Origin: Anaerobacterium chartisolvens
GTDB lineage: Bacteria > Bacillota > Clostridia > Acetivibrionales > DSM-27016
DNA: 64,000 bases
Reading direction: 5' to 3'
Assembly: GCF_003337415.1 (NCBI RefSeq)
Contig: NZ_QPJT01000011.1
Span: 103,453 to 167,452 of the forward strand
The position numbers were made by a program, and so were the translations under genes. Positions 32,595-41,313 of the stretch are shown one piece after another (the first letter of the stretch is position 1; every line of letters begins with the position of its first letter). The notes beneath the pieces are model-generated. The model saw nothing but the letters and a program-made list of their open reading frames with translations, was not told where the DNA came from and did no database searches.

Positions 32595-34877
32595 ATGAAT
32601 AAAATTAAACGCTCTCAAAGAGGGCTTAATTTTCTGTATGCGGATTTTGTCCAAAAGATTAAAAATTATAATTGGGAAGATTGGACGGAAAGTGGATTGG
32701 TGGCATTGCTCCGGGATTGTGCCGGGAGCGGTGAAAGGACTGCCGAGGCTTATAGCATTTTAAAGGAAATAATACGCAGGAAAAAGGACCTTTCCCTATT
32801 TGACACACAGCTGATGGCGGCATATTCAATGCAGCAGGGCCGTATCGCCGAGCTACCCACCGGAGAAGGCAAAACACTTGCGGCTGTGGTAACTGCATCT
32901 GTTCTTGCTTTGCAGAAAAATTCCGTCCATATTCTGGTGTTCAACGACTATCTTGCACGACGCGATTATAACGAAAATCTTTCCATCTATTTGGCTTGCG
33001 GGCTGACTTGTGGCTATATCGAGGAATCGTCCGGCTTTGAGCACAGGAGAGCAGCATATTCTTGTGATGTGGTCTATGTATCTGCTAAGGAAGCGGGATT
33101 TGATTACCTGCGGGACTTTCTTTGTATGGAAAAGGAGAAGCTGCTGTTCAACACCTTTCCCATTGCGCTGGTTGATGAGGCTGATTCCATTTTGATTGAC
33201 GAAGCCAGAATTCCACTGGTTTTAGCAGGTGACGGCAGTATGGCTCCCCCAATGGCTGCCCGCATTTCAAAGGCCGTTTTGGAATTACGGCAATGTGATA
33301 TAAAGGTTAACCCCAAAGATAATCAAGTATGGCTAACGGAGACAGGCATTAAATCAATGGAAACAAAAATACAGCTTGAAAACCTGTACATGACCGAAAA
33401 TGCACATGTGCTTGCTATGATCAATGCGGCACTGGAAGCAAGGTTTCTTTTGAAAAAAGACAAGGATTATATTGTAAAGAACGGCTATGTATTGGTAATT
33501 GATGAGTCTACGGGGCGTGTTGTTCAAAACAGGCGTTTTCATGATTTGCTGCATCAAGCGGTAGAAATGCAGGAATTAGGGTTACATGGCGCGTCATCTG
33601 TTATCTATAACAGTATGAGCATACATGACTTTTTATTGCAGTATAAAATGCTTTGCGGAATGACTGGGACGGCAGCATCCTCTGCGACAGAGCTAAGAGA
33701 AATGTATAATTTGGAAGTCGAGGTTATTCCGCCGCACACACCCTGTATCCGCAACGACCATCCCGATTCCATATTTTTGGACAGAGAAGAGCAGCAAGCA
33801 GCTGTTATATCGCGTGTACAGCGTTCACATGCCAAGGGACAGCCTGTTTTGATAGGCACACGCAGTGTACGGGAGTCAGAATGTTTTTCCGAATTATTAA
33901 CTAAACATAATATAAAGCACAGTGTTCTAAATGCCAGAAATGACACCGAGGAAGCAGCGATTATTGCAAAGGCGGGCAGGCCGTATAAGGTTACTATTTC
34001 TACCAATATGGCGGGACGGGGAGTAGATATACGGCTCGATGGCTGTAATGAAAAGGAAGCCGCTTTTGTACGTGCCGCAGGTGGACTATGTGTGATAAGC
34101 ACGGGCATTAACCGCAGTTTGCGTGTTGATGATCAATTGCGTGGGCGTGCCGGAAGGCAGGGTGATCCCGGTGAAAGCCAATTCTTTGTTTGTTTAAAAG
34201 ACTTGACTCTGGAAACATTTTTTGAGATTGAGTTTTACAGGTATAAGGAATATCCAAAGCTATTACGACGCGCTCAAAGGATGCAAGAGGGAAAAGATGC
34301 GGAAGCACGGTATATGCTGGAGCGGTATTCGCGCGTTTTGGAGGAGCAAAGAAAGGTAGTGGCAGACTATCGCAGACGGATTTTGCTGGACGTAAGCTCT
34401 CCCGGAATTATGCAGGAGGAAGAACCCGCTATTTATCTGAAATTAGTTGACCGTGCAGGAAAACGCGGAGTGACAATTGCTGAAAGGAAGCTGGTGCTTT
34501 ATTTTATTAACATGCACTGGGCCTCTTATCTGATGGCAATGGAGGATAAACGCAGCGGCATTCATCTTATGATTATTGCAAATAAAAATCTGTTGAATGA
34601 ATACCAGATTTTTGCTGTTTCTGCATTTAATGAAATGACAGCGGATATTAAGCGCGATGTCGTGAAGCACATGCAGAAATGTAAAATAGACGAAAATGGA
34701 ATTGACATGGGGGAAGCGGGACTTTCGGGAGCTACAGCTACCTGGACTTATATGATAAACGAAGACACAGGCCAGTTTAGCAGAATTCCCTATTTGGTTA
34801 AATCCATGTCTAACACCATAAAAGGAACGTTGTTTACAGTGCGGGGTATTTATGCAAAGCTGAAGAAGAGACGCTGA
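32595..34877 (+). CDS. SecA paralogue (SecA2-like translocase ATPase)
   Basis: 760 aa from the ATG at 32595 with GAGGAG 7 bases upstream. Walker A AELPTGEGKT, Walker B VDEADSILIDEARIPLVLAG, and the second motor domain with NMAGRGVDIRL and QLRGRAGRQGDPGES are intact. The preprotein-binding region is shorter than in housekeeping SecA, and the zinc-binding tail is absent. VDEAD replaces the usual VDEVD. It is therefore an accessory motor rather than the main SecA. No SecY2 or glycosylated adhesin gene is nearby. It is followed closely by the RAYT element. Confidence 0.87.
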   Translation: MNKIKRSQRGLNFLYADFVQKIKNYNWEDWTESGLVALLRDCAGSGERTAEAYSILKEIIRRKKDLSLFDTQLMAAYSMQQGRIAELPTGEGKTLAAVVTASVLALQKNSVHILVFNDYLARRDYNENLSIYLACGLTCGYIEESSGFEHRRAAYSCDVVYVSAKEAGFDYLRDFLCMEKEKLLFNTFPIALVDEADSILIDEARIPLVLAGDGSMAPPMAARISKAVLELRQCDIKVNPKDNQVWLTETGIKSMETKIQLENLYMTENAHVLAMINAALEARFLLKKDKDYIVKNGYVLVIDESTGRVVQNRRFHDLLHQAVEMQELGLHGASSVIYNSMSIHDFLLQYKMLCGMTGTAASSATELREMYNLEVEVIPPHTPCIRNDHPDSIFLDREEQQAAVISRVQRSHAKGQPVLIGTRSVRESECFSELLTKHNIKHSVLNARNDTEEAAIIAKAGRPYKVTISTNMAGRGVDIRLDGCNEKEAAFVRAAGGLCVISTGINRSLRVDDQLRGRAGRQGDPGESQFFVCLKDLTLETFFEIEFYRYKEYPKLLRRAQRMQEGKDAEARYMLERYSRVLEEQRKVVADYRRRILLDVSSPGIMQEEEPAIYLKLVDRAGKRGVTIAERKLVLYFINMHWASYLMAMEDKRSGIHLMIIANKNLLNEYQIFAVSAFNEMTADIKRDVVKHMQKCKIDENGIDMGEAGLSGATATWTYMINEDTGQFSRIPYLVKSMSNTIKGTLFTVRGIYAKLKKRR

Positions 34878-34982
34878 TGGATGGGGACGCTTCTCAACAA
34901 TCAAACGTTTGTTCGAAAAAACCATTTACAAAACACATGTTCTCTGATATAATTATGGTAAAACTGAACGGAGTTGTTGAAT

Positions 34983-35669
34983 ATGCCCAGAAAAGCCCGT
35001 GAGAAAGCACCCGAATCAATTTACCATATAATGTTCAGAAGTGTGTTTGAATTCTTATTGTTCAGGGATAATGATGATAAGGACTATTACCTTGGTTTAT
35101 TAAAAAGGTACACAGATAAATACAAATGCAGTATTTACGCCTATTGTCTTATGGATACACATCTTCACATGCACCTTGATCCCAAGGGCTTTGACTTGTC
35201 CAAATTTATGCATAGCCTCAACACTGCCTATGTCCGATACTACAATAAAAAGTATTGCAGGCATGGGCATGTCTTTCAAGAACGGTTTGAAAGCAGAATT
35301 TTGACTACGGATGAATACAATTTTGCGGTATCTGCATATATCCATAATAATCCAAGTGACATAGAAGGCTATACCGGCAGAGAAGAGGCCTATGAATACT
35401 CATCCTACGGAATCTATCTTGGCATTAGGAGTGATAGCCACAACCTTGTAGATAAAAGCTTTGTAATGTCGTTATTCAATGAATACGATGAAAAAGCCTT
35501 TGCACAACGATACCGTGAATTTGTAAGCCACCAAAGAGATATCGGATCTCTTTCCCAGATTAGAAAGAAGCTGTCTGGTTCAGTTGAAAATGAATATATA
35601 AGCGGAAGGAAAGTAATATTAAGAGAGCTTACACCTGCAAAGGTACTTTCATATATATCAGAAAAATGA
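34983..35669 (+). CDS. Y1/HUH transposase, RAYT-like
   Basis: 228 aa from the ATG at 34983 with GGAG 9 bases upstream. The N-terminus MPRKAREKAPESIYHIMFR, the metal-binding HLHMH in MDTHLHMHLDP (about 60-65) and the catalytic-Tyr helix YIHNNPSDIEGY are those of the REP-associated tyrosine transposase group. It should nick and join single-stranded ends at short hairpins. It ends in ATGA, overlapping the next frame. Confidence 0.85.
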   Translation: MPRKAREKAPESIYHIMFRSVFEFLLFRDNDDKDYYLGLLKRYTDKYKCSIYAYCLMDTHLHMHLDPKGFDLSKFMHSLNTAYVRYYNKKYCRHGHVFQERFESRILTTDEYNFAVSAYIHNNPSDIEGYTGREEAYEYSSYGIYLGIRSDSHNLVDKSFVMSLFNEYDEKAFAQRYREFVSHQRDIGSLSQIRKKLSGSVENEYISGRKVILRELTPAKVLSYISEK

Positions 35670-35902
35670 TGATATGGGAAAAAGGTGGAATAGGTATAAA
35701 AGCAAGAAGCAGGCAGCTTGGGTATAGAGCATTTTCAGCTTATGTATTAAGAGTGCTGTGCGGACTTGGATATAAAGAAATATGCGGCAATATTTACAAC
35801 ATGACAATTTCAGGGTGTGCCAGATTATGTAACAGGGGCTATGAGCTTGTTAAGAATGAAGAAAGGTACCTAAGCTTATTTGAAGGACTGATTAGTGCAT
35901 AA
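35666..35902 (+). CDS. C-terminal helix-turn-helix domain of the transposase, separate frame
   Basis: 78 aa overlapping the transposase by 4 bases. YRAFSAYVLRVLCGLGYKEICGNIYNMTISGCARLCNRGYELV resembles the DnaA-like C-terminal DNA-binding domain that single-frame clostridial relatives carry after the Y1 domain. The junction has a GAAAAATGATG run, so it may be a frameshift mutation, a programmed shift or a coupled second protein. Confidence 0.55.
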   Translation: MMIWEKGGIGIKARSRQLGYRAFSAYVLRVLCGLGYKEICGNIYNMTISGCARLCNRGYELVKNEERYLSLFEGLISA

Positions 35903-36044
35903 TGTTTATCTTCAAGAGATGAGAAATAGTTAAAGGGTTTGATAAGAAATAAGTTTAAACTATATAACAAAGAATGTAAAATAATTTCTGCAAGATATTC
36001 GCAAAAATAATTTTCCCCATAAATAAATGAATTTATAAGATATA

Positions 36045-36090
36045 AAAAAGGTCAGGAAACTCATGTGCGAGGGTTTTTTGACCTTTTTTG
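36045..36090 (+). terminator. hairpin at the right side of the RAYT element
   Basis: AAAAAAGGTCA and TGACCTTTTTT form the outer stem, with weaker inner pairing. A T run follows. It lies inside the mobile element after the second frame. Confidence 0.7.
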
Positions 36091-36146
36091 CTTAATTGAT
36101 GCAACGTGGCAGAGTGGCTGATAATTGAGAAGCGTCCCCATAAAAC

Positions 36147-36184
36147 AAAGTCATGTATGAGTTTAAATCCTCAAACATGACTTT
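36147..36184 (-). terminator. terminator of tRNA-Leu
   Basis: AAAGTCATGT (36147-36156) and ACATGACTTT (36175-36184) are perfect arms with partial inner pairing. On the minus strand the stem ends in TTTGTTTT. Confidence 0.7.
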
Positions 36185-36188
36185 AATT

Positions 36189-36275
36189 TGGTGCGAGAAA
36201 CAGGACTTGAACCTGCACAGTCTTGCAACCACTAGAACCTGAATCTAGCGCGTCTGCCAATTCCGCCATTCTCGC
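36189..36275 (-). tRNA. tRNA-Leu (CAG)
   Basis: 87 bases including encoded CCA. The acceptor stem GCGAGAA/TTCTCGC pairs fully. The anticodon loop reads TTCAGGT with anticodon CAG. A long variable arm and the T-loop GGTTCAAGTCC make it class II. Confidence 0.95.
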
Positions 36276-36332
36276 AAAATAACCGTTTGCGCTTTTTTGA
36301 AGCGCATTACGCTTTTTTAAGGCGCAATAGAT

Positions 36333-36361
36333 ATTGTACTAGATATCTTACGGAATTTCAA
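36333..36361 (-). promoter_or_regulatory. promoter of tRNA-Leu
   Basis: On the minus strand, -35 TTGAAA (36356-36361), a 17-bp spacer and -10 TACAAT (36333-36338). Two GCGC-flanked T-run hairpins lie between it and the tRNA. Confidence 0.6.
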
Positions 36362-36546
36362 GTGCTAATTTTAATTTTTTTCAGATTTTATTCAGGAAAT
36401 ATTTATATATCCCGTTTATGGTGATAAAATTGTTTGTGCGCCATATTTTATGCTGTTAAAAAATATAGTATCATATCATAATAAAGGCATATTTTAATAT
36501 GTGAGGCTCCATGGGCCGTTTATTATAAAATTTGGGAGGCATTTTT

Positions 36547-37941
36547 TTGTATAATAAAATAGAGGAGTTTAAAAAGCACATCAAAAATAAAAAGGTCGCC
36601 GTATTAGGAATAGGAGTAAGCAACAGGCCGCTTATAAAATTTCTGCATAAAGCGGGGGCGGATATTACGGCGTTTGACAGGAGAGACAGGGAAGGCTTGG
36701 CAGACGGGCTTCGGGAGCTCGGGGAATGTGATATAAAATACAGCCTTGGGGAGGGATATCTTAGAGGTCTGAACGGTTTTGATGTGATATTCAGGACTCC
36801 GGGAATGAGATTTGACATACCTGAGCTGGTTAATGCAAAAAATGAGGGGTCTGAGGTAACCTCCGAGATGGAGGTGTTTTTTGAGCTTTGCCCCGCTGAA
36901 ATATTTGCCGTTACCGGGAGCGACGGCAAAACAACCACCACAACATTAATATATAACATGCTTAAGGAGGAGGGTTACAGGTGCTGGCTGGGAGGGAATA
37001 TAGGCATTCCGCTTCTGGGAAGGGTTGAGGAAATAGCGGCGGATGACAAGGTTGTTCTGGAGCTTAGCAGCTTTCAGCTTCATACAATGGACAGAAGCCC
37101 TCATATTGCCGTTATAACAAACCTTTCACCCAATCACCTTGACGTGCATAAATCCATGGAGGAGTATGTTGATGCAAAAAAGAATATTTTCAGGTTCCAG
37201 AACAAAACGGATGTGCTTGTTTTAAACCATGACAACGAGATAACAAAATGCTTTAAAGGGGAGGCTAATGGGGAGGTCAAATATTTCAGCAGGGTAAATG
37301 CTGTTGAGAAGGGCTGCTTTGTAAAAGACGGAAGCATTGTTTATAAAAGCGGACAGGCTGAGGAGAGGATAGCCGAGGTAGGCGATATAGCAATACCGGG
37401 CGTACATAATATAGAGAACTATCTTGCCGCTATTTCCGCTGTTATAAGCTATGTCAGCCCCGAAACGGTAAGGAAGGTGGCAAGAAGCTTTAAGGGAGTA
37501 GAGCACAGGATTGAGCTTGTGCGGGAGGTCGGAGGCGTAAAATTCTATAACGACTCCATAGCAAGCAGCCCGTCCAGAACCATAGCGGGACTTAATTCAT
37601 TTGATAAAAAGGTTATACTTATTTGCGGAGGGAAGGATAAGGGCATCCCCTATGACGACATAGGCCAGCCTATTGCAGACAGGGTAAAGGTGCTGGTGCT
37701 TATAGGCGCTACCTCGGGGAAAATACAGCGGGCGCTAAAGGCTGCGTCCGAGAGGTCGGGAAGGGGGTCGGATATACCTGTGTTTATGTGCGGTACGTAT
37801 GAGCAGGCGGTAAAAACAGCATATGATAATGCTCAAGAGGGGGATATAGTTTTGCTTTCTCCTGCAAGCACCAGCTTTGACATGTTTAAAAATTTCGAGG
37901 AGAGAGGGAAAACATTTAAAAAGATTGTCAACAGTCTATAA
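36547..37941 (+). CDS. murD: UDP-N-acetylmuramoylalanine-D-glutamate ligase
   Basis: 464 aa from the TTG at 36547 with GGGAGG 7 bases upstream. The N-terminal Rossmann-like domain (VAVLGIGVSNRPL), the Mur ATP loop TGSDGKTTTT (about 116-125), NLSPNHLDVH (about 194-203) and VKFYNDSIASSP (about 328-339) are in order. It adds D-Glu to UDP-MurNAc-L-Ala. It is not in a dcw cluster, so the genome may carry it as the main copy or a paralogue. Confidence 0.93.
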   Translation: MYNKIEEFKKHIKNKKVAVLGIGVSNRPLIKFLHKAGADITAFDRRDREGLADGLRELGECDIKYSLGEGYLRGLNGFDVIFRTPGMRFDIPELVNAKNEGSEVTSEMEVFFELCPAEIFAVTGSDGKTTTTTLIYNMLKEEGYRCWLGGNIGIPLLGRVEEIAADDKVVLELSSFQLHTMDRSPHIAVITNLSPNHLDVHKSMEEYVDAKKNIFRFQNKTDVLVLNHDNEITKCFKGEANGEVKYFSRVNAVEKGCFVKDGSIVYKSGQAEERIAEVGDIAIPGVHNIENYLAAISAVISYVSPETVRKVARSFKGVEHRIELVREVGGVKFYNDSIASSPSRTIAGLNSFDKKVILICGGKDKGIPYDDIGQPIADRVKVLVLIGATSGKIQRALKAASERSGRGSDIPVFMCGTYEQAVKTAYDNAQEGDIVLLSPASTSFDMFKNFEERGKTFKKIVNSL

Positions 37942-37968
37942 CTTAAATCGTCAGGCAGGTGAATGAAC

Positions 37969-38403
37969 TTGAAAATTGTTATTGAGGAATTAGAGGATGG
38001 AGAAGAAGACCAAATCATTATTAAATGCCGGGAGATGTCTGACGAGTTGCTTCATATGTTAGCTATGCTAAAATCCCAAGGTGCTGTTACAGCTTACGAT
38101 GGAAATGAAATCCACCGTGTCCAGCCGAAAGAGATATATTACATCGAAGTTGTGGATAACAAAACCTTTCTATACTGTGAGGATAAGGTGTTGGATTCGA
38201 AGCAGAAGCTATATGAATTGGAAAGCTGCCTTTCAAATAGTGATTTTCTGAGAGTGTCTAAATCAGTTCTACTGAATTTAAGCAAAATCAAGTCACTGAG
38301 TCCGGCGCTAAGCGGGCGCTTTGAAGCAACTCTTGTTAATAATGAAAAAATCATTATTTCCCGGCAGTATGTGTGCGATTTAAAGAAAATGCTTGGTATA
38401 TAG
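37969..38403 (+). CDS. LytTR-domain transcription regulator
   Basis: 144 aa from a TTG at 37969; an ATG at 37963 abuts AGGTGA. A short N-terminal beta region is followed by a LytTR DNA-binding domain (YIEVVDNKTFLYC..., FLRVSKSVLLNLSKI, ISRQYVCDLKKMLG). There is no receiver domain. In Firmicutes such proteins pair with a DUF3021 membrane protein, which follows at 11 bp, and often control a nearby ABC exporter, which also follows. Confidence 0.88.
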   Translation: MKIVIEELEDGEEDQIIIKCREMSDELLHMLAMLKSQGAVTAYDGNEIHRVQPKEIYYIEVVDNKTFLYCEDKVLDSKQKLYELESCLSNSDFLRVSKSVLLNLSKIKSLSPALSGRFEATLVNNEKIIISRQYVCDLKKMLGI

Positions 38404-38414
38404 GAGGTGTTAGC

Positions 38415-38849
38415 ATGAATGCTGAAGAACTGTTAAAAACAATGTTTCGTTCCTTTTTCATAATAACAGCCGGAATTGTAATTTCTATGTATGTATTTTG
38501 CCTGATTTTTTATCCAGATGCCAGCTTCACCTTGTATGACATCGGCGGAATACTTCTGCTGGCTGTTATCAGCGATCTGCCATATCTCCTTTTCTATTCC
38601 GGCAAGGAACTCAGCAAAAAACAAATGTATCTTCGCAAATCAGTGCACCTGCCGGTTTTATTAGCCGTAGTGCTGTATTTTGCCCACCTTTGGGATTGGG
38701 TCAACCTTAACAGCACAAAGGAGGTTTTAGTACTCCTTTTGCTGATTTTGATTGTGTATGCCATAGTTTTTGCAATAACTATATATTATGATAAAAAACT
38801 GGCAGACAAGCTAACCCACCGTCTGAGAGAGCGTTACCGCTCGCAATAG
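38415..38849 (+). CDS. DUF3021 membrane protein
   Basis: 144 aa from the ATG at 38415 with GGAGGTG upstream. Four hydrophobic segments (about 10-32, 44-62, 78-96 and 103-125) and a basic C-terminal tail fit DUF3021. It is the usual partner of a LytTR regulator and may sense envelope state or hold the regulator at the membrane. Confidence 0.82.
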   Translation: MNAEELLKTMFRSFFIITAGIVISMYVFCLIFYPDASFTLYDIGGILLLAVISDLPYLLFYSGKELSKKQMYLRKSVHLPVLLAVVLYFAHLWDWVNLNSTKEVLVLLLLILIVYAIVFAITIYYDKKLADKLTHRLRERYRSQ

Positions 38850-38863
38850 AATACGAATGGATT

Positions 38864-38901
38864 AAGATGGAAAGCTATTTACAGCTTACCATCTTTTTTT
38901 T
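38864..38901 (+). terminator. terminator after the LytTR-DUF3021 pair
   Basis: AAGATGG (38864-38870) and CCATCTT (38889-38895), with AGCT pairing inside and a run of eight Ts. Confidence 0.75.
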
Positions 38902-38911
38902 GCAGCTTACC
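38882..38911 (+). promoter_or_regulatory. candidate LytTR direct-repeat site
   Basis: CAGCTTACC occurs twice (38882-38890 and 38903-38911), 21 bp start to start, about 90-115 bp upstream of the ABC gene. LytTR proteins bind two 9-bp direct repeats about two helical turns apart, so this is a reasonable operator. The first repeat lies in the terminator arm, which weakens the case. Confidence 0.4.
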
Positions 38912-38998
38912 TTACCATATTCGCAGCATGCTTTCACACCTATTGCCAGTGCCGAAAAGCTCTGTTATTGTGATTATTAAAAAAAGGAGTAGCTATAA

Positions 38999-39913
38999 AT
39001 GGATAAAATCATTGAGGTGTCAAATCTACGAAAAAGCTATGGAAATCTCGCCGCCGTGAAAGATATTAGCTTTTACGTTGAGAGGGGAAAGCTGTTTTCT
39101 TTTCTCGGGCCTAATGGAGCAGGTAAATCTACCACAATCGACATACTCTGCACATTACTGAATTACAACGGAGGAGAGATTACCATAGATGGACTTGATC
39201 TTAGCTGCGACAGTCAGTCTATAAGACATATAATAGGCGTGGTTTTTCAAGACAGTGTGCTGGACCCTCTGCTTACCGTCCGGGAAAATTTAGTGGCCAG
39301 AGCTGGATTCTACTTGTCAGAGAAGGCCATAATTAAAAAGGCCGTTTACCAAGCAGCCCAAGCAACCGAGCTGAGTGAATTTATTGATCGTCCTTATGGC
39401 AAGCTTTCGGGTGGACAGCGGCGCCGGGTGGATATTGCCCGGGCGCTGATCAACACGCCTAAAATACTGTTCCTTGATGAACCTACGACCGGCTTGGATC
39501 CGCAGACACGCAAAAGCATCTGGAGCGCAATCAAGCAGCTCCGGGATAAAACCGGTATGACAATTTTTCTTACAACGCACTACATGGAGGAAGCGGCCGA
39601 ATCGGATTATGTTATTGTGCTTGACCATGGGGAAATTGCGGCAAAAGGTACGCCCGCCGAATTAAAAACGCGGTATGCAAGCGACAGTTTAAGGCTAGCC
39701 GTTTCGGATGAAAACGCCTTGCGTCAAATTTTGCTGGATTCAAAGCTTGACTTTACCATTTCGGCAGGCGAATTTATCATCAAGCTTCCTGATACCATGA
39801 AAGCCTTGCCTATATTAGAGAAATGCAAGTCATGCATCAGCAGTTTTCAGGTGTTGCAGGGCACTATGGACGATGCTTTTATCGGCATTACAGGGAAGGA
39901 GTTAAGACAATGA
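38999..39913 (+). CDS. ABC transporter ATP-binding protein, DrrA-like
   Basis: 304 aa; AAAGGAG precedes the ATG. Walker A GPNGAGKST (about 38-46), the signature LSGGQRRR and Walker B ILFLDEPTTGLDPQT are intact, with a C-terminal DUF4162-like tail. It powers the ABC-2 permease that overlaps its stop codon. Likely a drug or peptide exporter under LytTR control. Confidence 0.93.
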   Translation: MDKIIEVSNLRKSYGNLAAVKDISFYVERGKLFSFLGPNGAGKSTTIDILCTLLNYNGGEITIDGLDLSCDSQSIRHIIGVVFQDSVLDPLLTVRENLVARAGFYLSEKAIIKKAVYQAAQATELSEFIDRPYGKLSGGQRRRVDIARALINTPKILFLDEPTTGLDPQTRKSIWSAIKQLRDKTGMTIFLTTHYMEEAAESDYVIVLDHGEIAAKGTPAELKTRYASDSLRLAVSDENALRQILLDSKLDFTISAGEFIIKLPDTMKALPILEKCKSCISSFQVLQGTMDDAFIGITGKELRQ

Positions 39914-40767
39914 GTGTGTTGATCAACCGCAATTTAAAACTGTTTTTTCGAGATAAAAGCGCAGTGTTATTTTCTCTTCTGGCGATTTTCATTATTATCG
40001 CGTTATACGCCGTGTTTTTAGGCGATGTCTGGCTGAATGACTCAATGAAGGGCCTTAAGAATGCGGATGTTTTAATGAATACCTGGCTTGTCGCGGGACT
40101 TCTTTCGGTCGCCTCGGTGACAACAACCATGGGTGCGTTTGGCGTTATGATCGACGATAAGGTCAGAAAGATCGACAAGGATTTCTATTCTGCACCAATT
40201 AAAAGAAGCCAAATCACAGTTGGATATATTGGAAGTGCATTTTTAATTGGGGTGATAATGTCCGTTATCACGGTTTTTGCATCAGAAATTTATATTGTGC
40301 TCAGAGGCGGGGAGTGGATTGCACCCCTTGCGCTCATAAAAGTGCTACTGCTGGTCATTTTCACAACCATGACAAATACTTCTATCGTTTGTTTTATCGT
40401 TTCGTTTTTCAGTAGCCAAAGCGCATTTAGCACTGCCAGTACGATTATCGGTACTTTAATTGGTTTTTTGACGGGCATCTATCTCCCCATAGGCGCGCTG
40501 CCCGAATGGGTACAAACTGTCATAAAAGTGTTTCCTGTATCCCATGCAGCTTCTCTGTTTCGTCAGGTTCTAATGGAGGACGCTATGCAGAGCGCATTTG
40601 CAGAAATCCCTACAAGTTATTTGAATGAATTTAAAGAGTATATGGGGGTTACATTTCACTTTGGCGGCTATACCAGTTCACCATGGCTCAGTATCTTGAT
40701 CTTAGTATTTACAGCGGCTGTATTCTATGGATTATCAATTTTAAATATGTCTAAGAGACGATGGTAA
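39910..40767 (+). CDS. ABC-2 type permease
   Basis: 285 aa from the ATG at 39910, overlapping the ATPase stop as ATGA. Six hydrophobic segments are visible, with the family pattern in TLIGFLTGIYLPIGALPEWVQTVIKVFPVSHAASLFRQ. It forms the membrane channel for the preceding ATPase. A bidirectional terminator follows. Confidence 0.9.
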   Translation: MSVLINRNLKLFFRDKSAVLFSLLAIFIIIALYAVFLGDVWLNDSMKGLKNADVLMNTWLVAGLLSVASVTTTMGAFGVMIDDKVRKIDKDFYSAPIKRSQITVGYIGSAFLIGVIMSVITVFASEIYIVLRGGEWIAPLALIKVLLLVIFTTMTNTSIVCFIVSFFSSQSAFSTASTIIGTLIGFLTGIYLPIGALPEWVQTVIKVFPVSHAASLFRQVLMEDAMQSAFAEIPTSYLNEFKEYMGVTFHFGGYTSSPWLSILILVFTAAVFYGLSILNMSKRRW

Positions 40768-40780
40768 GTGCGACAAATTT

Positions 40781-40829
40781 AAAAAGCCCCTCATTCGCAA
40801 AAATTTTTTTTGGGAATGAGGGGCTTTTT
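40781..40829. terminator. bidirectional terminator between ABC permease and tRNAs
   Basis: AAAAAGCCCCTCATTC and GAATGAGGGGCTTTTT are perfect 16-bp arms. T runs occur on both strands, so it ends both the permease and the tRNA operon. Confidence 0.9.
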
Positions 40830-40913
40830 GGTGGGAGGAGATGGATTCGAACCATCGAAGTCAGAGACAACAGATTTACAGTCTGCCCCCTTTGGCCACT
40901 CGGGAACCCTCCC
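40829..40913 (-). tRNA. tRNA-Tyr (GTA)
   Basis: 85 bases with encoded CCA. The acceptor stem GGGAGGG/CCTCCCA pairs, the anticodon loop is CTGTAAA with anticodon GTA, and the variable arm is long, as for bacterial tRNA-Tyr. Last of three tRNAs in one operon. Confidence 0.95.
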
Positions 40914-40930
40914 ATAATGTCACATTTTGA

Positions 40931-41006
<76 letters not shown>

Positions 41007-41009
41007 ATT

Positions 41010-41086
41010 TGGTGGGCCTTCAGGGACTCGAACCCCGGACCAACCGGTTATGAGCCGGTTGCTCTAACCAACTGAGCTAAAGGCCC
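41010..41086 (-). tRNA. tRNA with CAT anticodon (Met-elongator or Ile2)
   Basis: 77 bases with encoded CCA. Acceptor GGGCCTT/AAGGCCC, anticodon stem CCGG and anticodon CAT. It is not initiator-like, since position 1 pairs. Sequence similarity to Bacillus tRNA-Ile2 (lysidine-modified) makes that identity likely, but elongator Met is not excluded. Confidence 0.9.
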
Positions 41087-41105
41087 GTCAAAAGTGACAA
41101 TGATT

Positions 41106-41134
41106 AGTATAAATCAAAACTTTGTGTTCGTCAA
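41106..41134 (-). promoter_or_regulatory. promoter of the three-tRNA operon
   Basis: On the minus strand, -35 TTGACG (41129-41134), a 17-bp spacer and -10 TATACT (41106-41111), about 20 bases before the first tRNA. Confidence 0.75.
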
Positions 41135-41313
41135 GAGCAAATATAATAAAAATTTTATTTTAGGGAATTCACAAAATTATAGTATAATGGTTTCGGGGCC
41201 AAAGGTGAGTTAATTACTTGCTGTAGAGTTTTTCTGCATTTTTAATTATAGGACACTGATTTTTGGCATAACCTAATAGTGATTCTATACATATATTAAG
41301 ACGAGGTGCATTT

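Larger units (their letters stand above)
34882..36140 (+). mobile_element. RAYT/IS200-like element with short inverted ends
   Basis: The left end TGGGGACGCTTCTCAA (34882-34897) and the right end TTGAGAAGCGTCCCCA (36125-36140) are perfect inverse copies. They enclose a Y1 (HUH) transposase in two overlapping frames and a terminator-like hairpin. Related motifs recur elsewhere in the window, as expected for REP sequences served by a RAYT. Confidence 0.75.

Noticed and set aside
36532..36546. MurD start at 36532
   Set aside because: It lies on the GGGAGG ribosome site; the TTG at 36547 is correctly spaced.
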